Shown here piece after piece: positions 11,364 to 23,215 of a DNA stretch of 64,000 nucleotides. This stretch comes from Cryptomeria japonica (Eukaryota > Streptophyta > Pinopsida > Cupressales > Cupressaceae), in NCBI RefSeq assembly GCF_030272615.1, contig NC_081415.1, positions 623,657,740 through 623,721,739 on the forward strand, read 5' to 3'. Position 1 is the stretch's first letter, and each line of letters begins with the position of its first letter. A program made the position numbers and the translations under genes. A model generated the notes under the pieces. That model worked only from the letters and a program-made list of their open reading frames with translations, did not search any database and was not told the DNA's origin.

Positions 11364-11878
11364 TGTTGGATTTTGCCAAGATCAAGAAGTCATTGAAATG
11401 TACATGAAAGAGACATAATATGGGACAAGAATAAACTGTATTCTCATTAATAGAAAATGATCAATAATCAACTGGATTAGGTAGTTACATACAATGTAGA
11501 TGAGCCTGCTTATATAGGCAAGGCTAGGGATATGTATGAGCACACAAACATGACATGTGGCTCAATAAGAAACAAGGGTAGGTAGGAAATAGGTGTGGGT
11601 AGGTAGGAGAAATAGTATAATATTCCACATGAGGTGGATCACCCACCGAAGGTGGAATTATCACTCCACAATAAGTGGATATGATAGTGTAATAACAAGA
11701 TCAACACCATAAGAGGTGGAATTTCTCCTACACACACTATCCCAATGTGGCACAAACACCCAAGTGTGTGGCACAAACACCCAAGTGTCTCATATCCAAA
11801 CTACTATGAAATGCATTATCCTAAGTAAACTTAAGTAAGTGTAATAATATCCATGATGAATAATTATTTACACCAACA
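11364..11878 (-). repeat. 5' LTR of nested gag-protease element
   Basis: 515 bp, reading the same as 6505-7019. On the transcribed strand it begins TGTTGGTGTAAATAATTATTC and ends AATCCAACA, so its first and last six bases are also complementary to each other. A promoter must lie here, but I cannot fix a TATA box with certainty. Confidence 0.93.
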
Positions 11879-11883
11879 TAGAC

Positions 11884-12930
11884 TATTGCCTACTTCCTTT
11901 CAAGGATGCAAGCACTTTCAATTATTCGACAATGAATTCTATCACAAGACATGGGTGTATCTTATCATGAGGAAAAGTGAAACATTTTCACAATTTTAGG
12001 ACTTCTACCATCAAGTTGTGCATGAGTTCGATAAGCCTTTTCTTCTCATCCACTCAAATAGATGGTAGAATTAACTTATAAAGAGTTTGTGGAGTTCTTG
12101 ATGTGTCATGATATCAAAAAATATTTGATTACAGCCCATACACCTCATTAGAATGGCATTGTAGAGCATCACAATCATATTTTCATGGACATGGAATGGT
12201 GCATCTTGTGACAACCGGATCAATTTTGAGAAAAAGTAGTCTAGGTAGTTGTCTATCTACTTAATCGAGCTTCGACCAAGTTTTAACAAGATTAAACACT
12301 AGAAGAGGTATGGAGTGGTTATAAACCATTAATTTGTCATCTTACAGTATTTGGTTGTATTGCATATATGCATGTCCCAATTAATAAATGGAAGAAGATT
12401 GATTGCAAGACACTCTAGTGCATCTTTTTTGGTTACAACACTACCTTAAAAGATTATTTTCTCATGGACCCCGAGACACAATAATGTTGTGATTCAATAT
12501 GTCATATTTGATGAGTCATCTTTGACTCTTGCTGCATAAGGAATATCCATCCACTTTCCATAGATTTCTCATAGTCAAATGATCTGATAGAGGGTTCTTC
12601 TTATAAAGAAGATTAGCTTCAAGGAGAATTGTTTGTTGATCTTGGAAATTTGGAGATTAATTTTTCAAAGAAAAACATCCAAATCCAAAATGGCTTCAAA
12701 CCACCATCAAGTATTCTCACCTAGGTTCTCTTTCATACCACTCTTGAAGACTAAGGACAAGAAGCCAAGCAAGAAATGAGGTGAATCATGCATTGATGAG
12801 TTTAGTTGTGGATAGTATTGAACTTGATATTGCTCATGAGGCCCTTAGTTAGCCACACTAGAAGAAATCCATGAATGTTTAGTATGGATCTCTAATGAAG
12901 AATCAAAGATGGGAGCTTGTCAATTTACAT
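11884..12930 (+). pseudogene. Copia-1 integrase remnant after the nested element
   Basis: Reading resumes with a GPLPTSFQG-like start, then a stretch matching the integrase core (HFQLFDNEFYHKTWVYL, in place of the usual D-D-F-S-R segment). At about 12140-12165 there is a 'TPHQNGIVE'-like segment carrying the catalytic Glu region, worn to HTPH*NGIVEHHN. Stops and frameshifts are frequent. The C-terminal part toward 12900 drifts into a Ser/Glu-rich linker, as copia polyproteins do before reverse transcriptase. Confidence 0.65.
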
Positions 12931-13596
12931 GCACAAAAGAAACCCATAGGCTACAAATGGTTTTTTGAAACAAAATACAAGTCAGATGGATCCATTCACA
13001 AATATAAAAGCATGACTTGTTGCCAAGAAATATGGTCAACAAGAGTATATTGAATATGTGGAGACCTTTGCACCCATTGTAAAGCTCAAATATATTAGAT
13101 TCATTTGGGAATTGTCCCCACAGAATGGATGGAAGCTTCATCATATGGATGTAAAGAGTGTTTTGTTGAATGGTGATCTCGAAGAAGAAGTTTATAAGGT
13201 CCAAAAAAGAGGCTTCATCAATGAACATAATCCTCACAAGGTATGTCATATGATCAAGTCACTATATGGGCTTAAACAAGACCCTAGGGCATGGTACATA
13301 AAAATAGATGGTCACCTCTATCATCATGGTTACACTTGTAGCCCCTCTAATCCTAATTTGTATATTAAGAAGGTAGGGATGGAAATTTCCATTCTTGTAT
13401 TGTATGTAGATTAGCTTCTGATCATATGGAATTTAGACAATCTCATTGATATTGTCAAGCATGATCTAAAGAAATCCTTCGATAAGAAAAATTTGGGGCT
13501 ATTTTACTATTGTCATGGCTTGGAGATATGGAAGAAGAAACATCATAGTTTTATCTCCCGCAAGAAATCTATGAATAAACCGTTGGATATTAGAGT
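12931..13596 (+). pseudogene. Copia-1 reverse transcriptase, 5' part
   Basis: 13058-13414 is an open frame with the RVT_2 landmarks: ETFAPIVKL, MDVKSVLLNGDLEEEVY, SLYGLKQDPRAWY and finally VLYVD. The second catalytic Asp of the YVDD box is replaced by a stop codon (TAG at about 13412). Downstream codons continue the family pattern (NLDNLIDIVKHDLKKSF) up to the insertion at 13597. The enzyme would copy element RNA into DNA; this copy is non-functional. Confidence 0.85.
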
Positions 13597-14918
13597 TGTT
13601 GGAATGTGTTGTTGTCATTGATGTCAACATATTCATGTGTTGCGGAGAATTGGTAGTTGTAGAGAATTATTTGGGTGATCTGTTGTAGATGTGATGATGT
13701 GGTTTAATGGGTTTCGAGATACTTATCTCTAGTTGATTTAGTATGAGTTTCATGATGCTATGTGATGATTTGATTGAGTTATGTGATCCAGTGTGATGGC
13801 TCATTTTTCAGTATTTTGTATTTAATAATTGCAGTATTTGATCCATATTGCTCTGGAATGATCATATCTTGAGTTGGGGATTTTGGAGTGTGTTTGGGAT
13901 GTTCATGTCTGTCCTTTCATTAGATGGTTCATGATTTGGAACTTCACAAGCATATCTTTCATTTTATCAGTTGGTTTTCTTTAGCTCCGGTGATGTAGTA
14001 ATGATGAATCTTGTTGTCGAAGTTGCTATGGTGATTGCGGTAGAATTCACCTTTCTTGTTGATGTTCTTTGATCATGTGCTATGCATTTTAGTGGTCTGC
14101 ATTGATTATGGTGCATGTTATTGAAGATTTTATTGGTTCGGTGGTATTCCTCATTTGATGCGACATATTCGATGGTGTAGCATGTTGCGGATAATCTTGG
14201 CAAATTATTTTATGGTGTAGCATGTTCGAGGATTTGATTTGGGTCCATGCTATGTCTTACCGACATTGTATTAGTCTAGTTATGGATTTATGTATCATGT
14301 GATGCAATTTTGTAATTAGGTCTTATGTATTGAGCCGACCTTAATGTTAAGGTTGATGATCTGTATAAATAAGTGTTGTAATCATGCTAGTTGTGTATCT
14401 ATGGTTGGATCTATGACCTGTAAGAGTATTCTATGTGTCTATGAGTGAATTTATCTTTTATTGGTGAAGAATATCAGAGAAGAGTTTTTGTGTAGACATT
14501 GTGCTTAACCGAAACTATAATCAGACATCTGGAGATTCCATTCTTTCAGTTTATGTAATCCAAATTGGTGTCCAATATTTTTAAGGTAGTGAGCCTTCCT
14601 TAGGGTTGTAGCCCTTCTTCTTTTTGAGTACTAATCTCTAGGCAATGTGCCTAAATGCATGTGCATTCCCCATTATAAAATTTATACATACTAGTAGAGA
14701 GTATCATCTTAGTGTGGGTAGGTTCCCAATGTGGTTTTTCCCTTAACTGGGTTTCCCACGTCAAAAATCCATGTGTTATGTGTTTTGTTGATGTGGTGTT
14801 TATCTTTCCTATTGTTGTTGTTGATTTGATATGAAGTTGTGATTAATTTGGTTGAGTTTGGTGAAAACTGATCCCCCCCTCTTAGTTTTCCTGCATTGTT
14901 TCTACCCTGCTATCAACA
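13597..14918 (+). repeat. solo-LTR-like insertion in Copia-1 reverse transcriptase
   Basis: About 1322 bp starting TGTTGGAATGTG and ending CTATCAACA interrupt the reverse transcriptase reading. The start (TTGTCATTGATGTCAACATATT) resembles the starts of the Copia-2 LTRs. The interior has the LTR-like TTCTTTTTGAGTA...TGGGTTTCCCACGT arrangement and a C-run followed by a CT-rich end. It contains no protein domain. A solo LTR left by LTR-LTR recombination fits best. I could not find a matching 5-bp target duplication (AGAGT before, AAAAC after). Confidence 0.6.
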
Positions 14919-15669
14919 AAAACTCCAAGAAAGGTTTGACATGTATGATTATAAACTTATTTCCACTCCAATGGACAAAGGTTTGCAACTATCTCACTTC
15001 TAGGATTCAGTTTTAGTTGATGCAACTCTCTATAGCCAAGTTGTTGGGAGTCTCATTTACTTGACTTATGTTAGACCAAATTTATGCTTTGATATTAGCT
15101 ATTTAACCAAATTTATGCAGGAGCCAAAGAAGCTCCATTATATTGTAGCTAAGCTTGTTTTTCACTATGTCAATACACTTAATTATGGTTTGGAATATTT
15201 CTTGCAAGGATATGCTAACTCAAAATATGTTAGATCTCTTGATGATAGGAAATCAACTTTAGGCTATATTTTTCATCTATGACCTATCTCTACTTAAGGT
15301 ATAAGTAAGAAGCAATTTTTTATTTCTCTCTCATTTTCATATCATGCTACACGATGAGTTCAATGTGAGGCAATTTGGTTACACTAGATTCTAGCTTATA
15401 TGGAATTTTTTTAAACAAAACCATGGATTCTCTATTGTGGCAATTAGGGGGTGTTGAATCTTGTCAAGAATTCATTTTTCCATGAGAAAATGAAGAAAAT
15501 TGAGGTCAAATGTCATTGCATTTGAGATCAAGTGATGCACCACCACATTTAGCTCCAGTATTCCCTAAATGATTCTCAAATTGTAGACATACTCACCAAG
15601 TCTCTTGCTAGGGTAAAGTTTGAGTTATTATGTGGGCATCTTTACAAGACCAATATATTAAGGAGTAAA
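14919..15669 (+). pseudogene. Copia-1 reverse transcriptase 3' part and RNase H remnant
   Basis: After the inserted LTR the frame resumes with RFDMYDYKLISTPMDKG, the end of copia reverse transcriptase. It continues (15061-15282) with SLIYLTYVRPNLCFDISYLTKFM and then the RNase H pattern with DDRKSTLGYIF. The rest, to the 3' LTR, follows the family's ending (the 'IVDILTKSLARVKFE' region at about 15585) with stops. A weak purine tract (AAGGAGTAAA) precedes the 3' LTR. Confidence 0.8.
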
Positions 15670-15804
15670 TGTTAGTGTAATACATATTGTCCATCCCTTA
15701 TCATTTCTTGATTATTTTTCGATACTATACGCAATTTTGCATTGTGATTGATCTTGCATTTTGATTGAATAAAACATCATTTTTTTCTCTCATGTGGGAC
15801 TTTG
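15670..15804 (+). repeat. 3' LTR of Copia-1
   Basis: It begins TGTTAGTGTAATACATATTG and matches the 5' LTR at the start and around TTGAATAAAACAT. The end is worn and is set here by the GAGCC target duplication at 15805-15809. Confidence 0.75.
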
Positions 15805-15909
15805 GAGCCAAATAAATCAATAGATGTTAATTTGTATACCAAGACTAGATAACACTTTTTTGTTGGCATGATTAAAATTATCCAGCAACCTAACCATGTG
15901 CATACCAAC

Positions 15910-17440
15910 TTGGTTTTTTTGTTTTTGATTAAAGGGTTAAACAGGTTTTGAAGGGACCTGAAACCCTATATACAAAAGGATACCTTCAACAAAACATAAC
16001 AAGAGTAGAAGCTAAACAAAAAATAGAGGAAAAATAATAGACAACAACAAGGCACCAAACCAAGACAAGAAAGAAGTTACTTAATGTTCTTTAAGACTTC
16101 AATAGCCTCTACCTCTGCCTCATGCTCAGAAGCATCCTGGGTAAACTTCTTAATATCATTCAATTCCTTCAAGGACATATCAACAACCTTCTTAAGATGT
16201 CCTCTAATATGGGTGCATGGTCCTTTGCCCTCTTCAGCACCAGCCTAATTGCCTTTATCCTCTAGATCAATGAGTTGAGGATTACCATGATGCAACATGT
16301 CAAACTTAATTTGACTAGATTAACCAAGTTTGAATTGATATCCTCAATTTTTGTTTCCAAGGCCACAATACGCCCTTCATATAATCTAATTTCAAACTGG
16401 TCACATCTGTCACAACTTTTTGAAGAGACACAACCACATTTCTGCCTTTTTTTACCACCTGCGAGTTTTTTGCATCCTCATCCATCCTATCTTGAATATA
16501 TCTGATCTTGAGGCTCATTCATTTGATTTCATGGAAAATCCATTTATTCATCTTAATGGTGCCCACTGTCGCATCCCTAGCAAGACATGAGACATCACCA
16601 TGGTTTTCCATATCTAAGTGGAGATGGGGAAATCAAGGTTCAAATGATGTGAAAATGGCAATCTACTACCTATATCCTTAGAACCCTTTGCATAAGCACC
16701 TGAAGGAGAAGAATAGTAGACACTCTATTCCTTAGAGTCAGAGGAAATAGGGGAGGCCTTTTTCTTTTTTATTCTCTTCAGGATTCTTCTAGAACTTAGC
16801 TTCCCCTTTTTATTTCCAAACCTAGGATCAAAATCCTCATTAGCATCCCACCTCTCATCCTCCGACACAATAAACTTTGAATCCTCAAAATTCCTAAGCT
16901 TACCCTTAGAGGGGACAAGTAATGATTTAATATACTCCATTATGAGTATAATAAGACCTCAATGCAAAAAATAGTTTTTTAGGGTTCTTCTTAAAATCTC
17001 TGATACCCTCATTCAAGGAAGATTATAGATAAAAAGGAAAAGAGATCCTATCCTTATATCTGAAATGATTAACCAACACAAAATGATGCCCAAAAAAATT
17101 GGTAAAGCAGCCATCAAGAGAAAAATACTGCATTAGTACCTTAAGGAAAGCAACTCAAATGGGTTTGATGGAGTTCACTTCAAAGCCACTCTTTGGCTTC
17201 CTGACCAATTGTTTTCCCTCTTTTCCTTTAGGGAATTTCTGCAATGCTTCCTTTGAGGCCTTTCTATCTTTGGAGATCTTCTTTCCATCCATTAGCATGT
17301 CAATCATCTTAGAGATAAGCTCTTTCGTCAGGTCAACCTTCTTACCATACACTAAAAGTGGGAGTAAGATTTTGAGAAGTACAAAATTAAGGTACATGCT
17401 CTACTACTGGATCCTCTCTCCTAGTTTTCATTGACTTAAC
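15910..17440 (-). pseudogene. decayed minus-strand repeat with Lys/Glu-rich frames, unassigned
   Basis: Three minus-strand frames follow one another: 17397-17155, 16940-16725 and 16518-16315. They are rich in Lys, Glu and Asp and read like one broken protein. Beyond them the minus strand still reads as an acidic helix-like stretch to about 16080. The left edge has a T-rich run and a GGGTTTCAGGTCCCTTC-like stretch (minus strand) at about 15940-15970, such as is seen near the 3' end of some retroposed repeats. I do not recognise the protein. A retroelement ORF or a retroposed gene fragment are both possible. Confidence 0.35.
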
Positions 17441-20400
17441 CCTTTTATTTACACTCACTAAGCTTTTCAATTTGTTTTCAATTTACAGAAAAAAATCATA
17501 TAATTTATTTTGTAAGAGTGTCAAGTTATGATATTAATATTAAGATTCAACTACGTAACATGTAAGCCAAACATAATTTCATGAGTAATGGTACACATGA
17601 ACTCATATCTCATGAGAATCAATGGTTCACTCTCATATGAGTTAGTGAGTTTGACTCAAGAACTACACAATCCAATCTTGATATTAACATCATAACATAT
17701 TTTATTAATTTTTTGATAAATTTCTATAAAAAAATAATTGATCTATTGTGAAAACAATTTAAATACTTTTACGTATGATATAAAATACAAAATAACATTA
17801 ATTATAAATTTTATATTCCTTTATTTCTTTCAAGATCCTTGATCTAATTATTTGTTTGGAAGGATTTGGCAGACGGGCCAGACCTTCTGATGATCAAAGC
17901 AATAATATGGCACTTGCTTTCAAATTTAATTCATTTCTTTGAAAATCACTACCTTAATTTTCACAAAGTTGAAAAAGAAATTGATTCTATTTGCTTAATT
18001 AGTTTAAAGGTAACTTAACTTAAACTGTAACGGTAACTGCAAGTTTATAAAAGGATTTTTTATATCAATTCCAATATTTTAAGTATTATAGTGAAACTCT
18101 GGACAACTCAACTTTTGCTTTGAAGATGGTCTATACTGTAAACAGCCATGATTTTGACTATAATATAATACCATTTGTAATGGAAAGTATATGTTATTTC
18201 CAGAAAATCTCCAGCGTAGAACTGTGGAGATTTAGTAGGTGATGATGAGGACTTTGCTTTCACTTGACAAGATTTCAATTTGAAAGCAGAATCCATGGTG
18301 AAATCTGCAATGAGATATGAAGCGACAATGTATCTTGAAATGCTTAGAATATTGTAAAGAGTTATGATTGTGATGTTGTAACCTTTGACTTGCAAAGAGG
18401 TGATGAATAATTGAACTTTCCTTGCACAAAGATACCTTTTGTTTAATAGTAAAAATCTATAATTTATGCGTGACTCACATGCTCACATGTGTTGGATTTA
18501 TCATGCAACAAGATATGATTGATGCATGCTTTTGCAGTCAAAGAGAAGACAGCTATGGTGCAGAACCCTAATTATGAGATGTATTATTGTGATAAGGTTA
18601 TGCATTTAATAAGACTATGTTGTTTAATCTTCTGAATTATTTAACTTCAAAAGATTCATTACGAAAGGATTCCATTTTCTCCATGTCCTGGTTAACCCCT
18701 CTAATATGCCCACTCTTAACATTTGATTCATGCCATTTTTTCCCCATGATTCGTTTCTTTTGAATTCTTATTGTATTCTTTAATTTAAAATATGATTGAA
18801 CAAGTTTCAGATATTTTAATAAAAAGAAGGTTTTAGATATTTTAGAAGTGTGTAAATCTTTTAATATCATATTATGTTTTCAAATGTTTATATTAAACAA
18901 CAAACACTTTCTGTTTTCAATTGTCCTTCATAATTGATCCAATGAATGCATCTTTGAAGCAATGATCAAATATGTAGATAGTTTGGTATACTCTTTGACA
19001 AGAAGTCACACTTGTTGTCATGTAGAAATGGTTTATGAATTTTTTTTTAACAAAATTACTCACTTTGATGTATACACTACTCTCCATAGCTAATCATATC
19101 TTGGTAGCCAAGAAGGTTCTCCTTTTTCATAGTCATGTTTACATTTCTTTTATTTATGTCTCCTCTATAGGTTCCTACAAGATTCTCATTCGTCTCATGA
19201 GAATTTTTTTTTTTTTTTAAATAAGCAATAAAAAGGGCATGTCAATTTCATCTTAGACAATGTATTAAACTAAAAGATTCAATAGTTTAGATCTTATTGA
19301 TCCTAGAACTCTCATCCCTTGCATCATTTCTTATTAAATCCTTACAATTTTGCATGGTTCCACCCCCTAGAATGTTTTGATTAGACACCACCAATTAGGC
19401 CTCCCAAATTCCATAATTTGGTGGAATGGGCTCAATCAAGTTGATGAGCTACCGCTTTCTCTAAAAACTAAATTTAAAAGAAAATATCCTCTCAAAAAAT
19501 GTATCCAAACTTTTAGAAAATGTTGGGACCTCAACAATGTCAAATGGAAACAATCAAGACAACTCCAAGGGTGAAATTTGATACATATATCACCTATTTA
19601 TAGAGCTAATATTCAACATTTGTATAACATTTTAAGTTGAATTATTTGAAAGTGATATATATGTTTTAAATGTTGAAAGCATGTAAATAAATGAAATAAT
19701 TTTTTTTTTTGTATATTTTGTGTTTGTTTTGCTTTCTAAAATAATAAAAAATATATCTAAATGTAATTTTTTTCTGCTAAAATAAACATTATAATATTGC
19801 TATACATAAAATAAATAAGTTGAAGGGTACTCAATTATTTATAGTAAAATTCATTTACTGATGATGATTTGTCCAAGGAATTTTCTTCGACTGGTGTCTT
19901 TGTTATCTTTAGGACGTAGATTTTTATTTGATCTCCTATGTTCAACTATGTTTTTTCTATATTTATTTGTGCTTCTTATCTTTAGGATGTCTTAGTTGAT
20001 TTGTAGTTCTTTTCCTTAGGAGCAATATCTAAATGGATTATATATTATGCATCTTCTATGCTATTGTTGATTAATTTTTAATTTCATATTATTTATTTAT
20101 TTTTAGTTTTTTATTATCTTAGAGTATCCTCACATCTCAACCCAACGATTCCCACTAGAACTTGACTTAGGCTCAGTTTTTTTATCAAGTTGGGGTCACA
20201 AAGGACTGAGTTGAAATGCATATGCTTGTTGAATTAGGGACAATATATAGTGTTAAAAATAGCACACCCCTATAATTTCACATTGCAAGACAAATTGTTT
20301 CTTGAGAAAAGAAAATATTATAATTATGATATAATAATGTCAGAATGTTCATATATTGTCAAAATTATCACAACCTTCAATTTTTAGTATTTTTTATAAT

Positions 20401-21283
20401 TTAAGCATTACACATGTCGACATCTATATGGCATGCTAACATTTAAAGAAAATTTGTGATTCAAATTATCATTGGAATGCTACTTTTCTTGGGATCCACC
20501 AATGTAATACTCGTGCAAGCTGCTCGTCGGTTCTAAAAAATAATTTGAACCTTCCCAGTTGAACAAAAGATTGCCATTTGAAAAGGAAAGGAACAATATC
20601 TCTCATTGACGCTCATTCATGCATAGCTTATAGTCTACAACTTGAAGCTTTTGAAGATTATTACATACAACGTTCTCTTGGACCTGCAAATGTGATCTTT
20701 CCGTGGTATATTTGTGAAGCACAATCCTTTGGTACTAGAGAATTTATTTTAAGAGCTTGTGGCAACTTCCAAGAGGGCTTTATTGCTAGACAAATTGTTT
20801 CTTCCTCATTATGGTAATTTTGAAGCTAATGTTGTAATTCTTATGATATTATCATAACATAATCTATTTTTCTTTTATCAAAGCATTGCATTTTGTTATC
20901 TTTTACCATTATCCATATCTTTTATCCAATCTATTTGTTCATGGAGGTAGAAATACCCATACAATTTTGTGACTAAGGAAAGTGCCTTAACACATCCACC
21001 CCAAACATTTCTCTTCTCCCCGTGTGCAGGTTCTCTAGATGTTTCTTTTGATTTGAATTAAATGGTTGATCTCTTGATCCTTTCTATAGTATCTTATTTA
21101 AATAATTTATAATTAAAAATATATAGATAATTGTTATTTTTAATGTATTCAAGTGTATCTTGTACTTTGATTTCCTCACAATGCATGCAAGGATAACGTT
21201 TTACATTATTCTAGAACTTTTTATTTTCTATTTGTGTGGGATGACAAGACACCGCATTGTAGTTTATGCATATATAAAACTAT
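17441..21283. other. AT-rich gene-free DNA
   Basis: No gene, LTR or RNA gene is supported. An isolated plus-strand frame at 20578-20817 (79 residues, with Cys, Phe and Trp) has a less AT-driven composition than its surroundings. It could be a fragment of an exon, but it has no motif I know and no neighbours. Short frames at 18108-18429, 18637-18870 and 19377-19574 are spurious by composition. Confidence 0.45.
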
Positions 21284-21871
21284 TTCATATAGGATGGTGA
21301 TGTTCTTGAGTAGTTGTCATTGATCTCAACATATTAGTTGGTATTTCAATGTCCCTAATGTTCTTGGTATTGGTGATCTAGAAAATGTGTTTCTAGAATC
21401 TTTGGTGCTTTGAAAGATGTGTTGACAAATTAGATGTGTTGATAGTGATCTAGATATTTCTAGCTATTAGATATGGTGTTGATTGTTGGTATTTGTGTAT
21501 ATCTTGATCCCATTCTTATTTTTGTTGTTTTGGGTAATGGTGTGGGTCTAGATTAAGTCTAGAATTCGAGGATGTGCAATGACTTATGGTGTAGCATGTG
21601 TATCATGTTTTGGGTCTGGAATATGCAATCATTATATCATGTTTATCTGACTATTGATGTGTGTTGTGGTATGGTCTACTGGTTATTTCTTCCCACCACC
21701 AAAATGTTTAGTATTGACCTATTTTAGATCTCAGTCTTGGTCAACTTGGAATATTATGCTTCCTGTAGATAGTATATATGAGGATGATCTGATTGAGTTA
21801 GATATAGAAAAAGTGTGACATTGTTTTGATGATATGTGAGATTGGAAAGGAAAAATTTGACTGTTGGTGAT
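21284..21871 (+). repeat. 5' LTR of Copia-2, left part
   Basis: It aligns with 33931-34490 (3' LTR): shared blocks include ATCTAGATATTTCT, TTTTGGGTCTGGAATATG, CCCACCACC and GAGTTAGATATAGAAAAAGTGTGACATTG. The match runs to base 21871, where the gypsy-type element starts after the duplicated GTGAT, and resumes at 29793. Confidence 0.85.
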
Positions 21872-23197
21872 TGCAAAGCTGAAAAATCGAACCCTAGTCG
21901 TTCTCCCCTCCCCAACTCCAAGGAGAGAGAAGGGAGAGTCACTAGGGTTGATGATTTTCACTTAGGAGAGACTTTACATTCAAAAGAGGGGTTGAAACCC
22001 ACAAGATCCAATCCCATGCAATGCAAGATTGGATTCTATATGAGTTTCAAGGGTTGTGATAGCAAGGATACCCTCTTTTGTAAAGAAATGTAGATAGAAA
22101 GATTGAACTAGGAATGCATAGAAAGTAGGAAAGATTCACTTATAAACAGAGATAGGAATATGATATGCAGCTGCGGACCAGGAATTAGCAGTAAAATGTC
22201 GAGACGGTGTTGTTCTGCAAATTTGAGCGAAAGCTGACGGGACGATGGCGCCCGGTGTGCACACGGTCCTCCGAAAAATCCGTGAAACGAAGGGGGATCT
22301 GTTCGTCTCTGCACAAGGATTCCAGGTCTTCAATTACAGTCGCGTACCTGCAACCTACACACAGAAAAGAGAGGACGATTGGGGGGTTAGGGATGAGGGG
22401 TTTGCCTTTAGGTCAAACCTCGGTTTTGGAATTAACCAAGAAATGAGAGATTGTTGTAAATGTAAATGATTGTAATGTAAAACAAGTACTAGTACCTTGT
22501 TGTAAGAATGTTTGTATTCTTACACGAAGGTGTAGATGTTGTTGTATGTTGTATGTTGTATGTGATATGTGATCTCCTCTTCAATGGTTGAATCCTTGTC
22601 TTGAATGCAACACTTAGCCTTGAATGGAGACTTAGAATTATCAATTGCTTGAAGGAATGCTTGAATGCTTGAATGCTTGAATGTTTGAGTATCACTTCCG
22701 CCTCTTGTACATATCTATCCTTCCTCCTCTAAATGGGAGAGGAAATGTAGTTTATATACTTGTCAATTAGGGTTAAAAGACTAATTTTTCCGACCTTGGG
22801 CCGACCAGGAAGTACTATTTTCCAAATTGCAAACATAAAGACCCGAAGCCCCATAGGAGACTGGGCCCAAAATAAGGCCAGGGACCAGGGCGCTGGGCGC
22901 CATGGTCCTGGGGGACCAGGGCGCTGGGTGCCCTTGTCCTGAAGGACCAGGGCGCTGGGCGCCATGGTCCTGGGGGACCAGGGCGCTGGGTGCCCTAGTC
23001 CTGAAGGACCAGGGCGCCATGGTCCCACCTCCAGGGACAGCACGGTGCAAGGAGGATCAGGCCAGGGTGCTTGAAAAATGCAGTTTTTGGTGTCATAAAC
23101 AGGTTTCGGGGTCTCCATTCAGGTTCCGTGTTGCATCGCCATCGTGAAGACCCAAATGCAGTCAAAATTGCAAGTGTCTCAATTTTAGGATGCTACA
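21872..23197 (-). repeat. 3' LTR of gypsy-type element (1326 bp)
   Basis: It is closely similar to 28559-29792 but 92 bp longer. The extra length lies in the GC-rich minisatellite at 22870-23030 plus a one-unit difference in a GAATGCTT repeat near 22665. TGTATGTTGTATGT repeats occur near 22545. It has a GTGCAC hairpin motif at 22240-22269. Confidence 0.92.
22878..23030. repeat. 31-bp GC-rich minisatellite in the LTR
   Basis: About five copies of a ~31-bp unit built on GACCAGGGCGCTGGG, alternating between CGCCATGGTCCTGGGG and TGCCCT(T/A)GTCCTGAAG endings. The other LTR (29560-29625) has only about two copies. The array is locally GC-rich in AT-rich DNA and makes open frames on both strands (for example 22729-23118) that I do not regard as genes. 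Confidence 0.88.
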
Positions 23198-23215
23198 TTT
23201 AGCCCCCACTTTAGC
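23198..23215 (-). promoter_or_regulatory. polypurine tract of gypsy-type element
   Basis: On the minus strand, AAAGTGGGGGCTAAA lies directly before the 3' LTR start TGTAGCATCC. This is the usual position and composition of the plus-strand primer. Confidence 0.88.

Larger units (their letters stand above)
6505..11878 (-). mobile_element. young non-autonomous copia-type element (gag-protease only) nested in Copia-1
   Basis: It is 5374 bp long, with 515-bp LTRs at both ends that read base-for-base identical by eye. The 5-bp target duplication TAGAC sits at 6500-6504 and 11879-11883. The orientation is minus: the initiator tRNA-Met primer site abuts the right LTR and a G-rich polypurine tract abuts the left LTR. 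The interior holds one long intact gag-protease frame, a long leader with a GC-rich core, and nothing resembling integrase, reverse transcriptase or RNase H. It is therefore a TR-GAG-like non-autonomous element that must have been copied by enzymes from another element. Identical LTRs indicate a recent insertion. Confidence 0.93.
4146..15804 (+). mobile_element. Copia-1: old Ty1/copia retrotransposon, degenerate, with two nested insertions
   Basis: The ends are short LTRs (4146-4284 and 15670-15804) sharing the start T(G/A)TTAGTGTAATACATATTG. A 5-bp target duplication GAGCC flanks the element at 4141-4145 and 15805-15809. A primer-binding site for initiator tRNA-Met follows the 5' LTR. Between the LTRs, in plus-strand order, are gag, integrase, reverse transcriptase and RNase H remnants (the copia order), all carrying stops and frameshifts. 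A gag-protease element (6505-11878) interrupts the start of the integrase region and an LTR-like insertion (13597-14918) interrupts the reverse transcriptase. The element cannot mobilise itself. The LTRs differ at many positions, so it is much older than the insertion inside it. Confidence 0.87.

Noticed and set aside
22729-23147. Pro/Gly-rich frames on both strands (129 and 89 residues)
   Set aside because: They are readings of the 31-bp LTR minisatellite; the same frames recur, shortened, in the other LTR.
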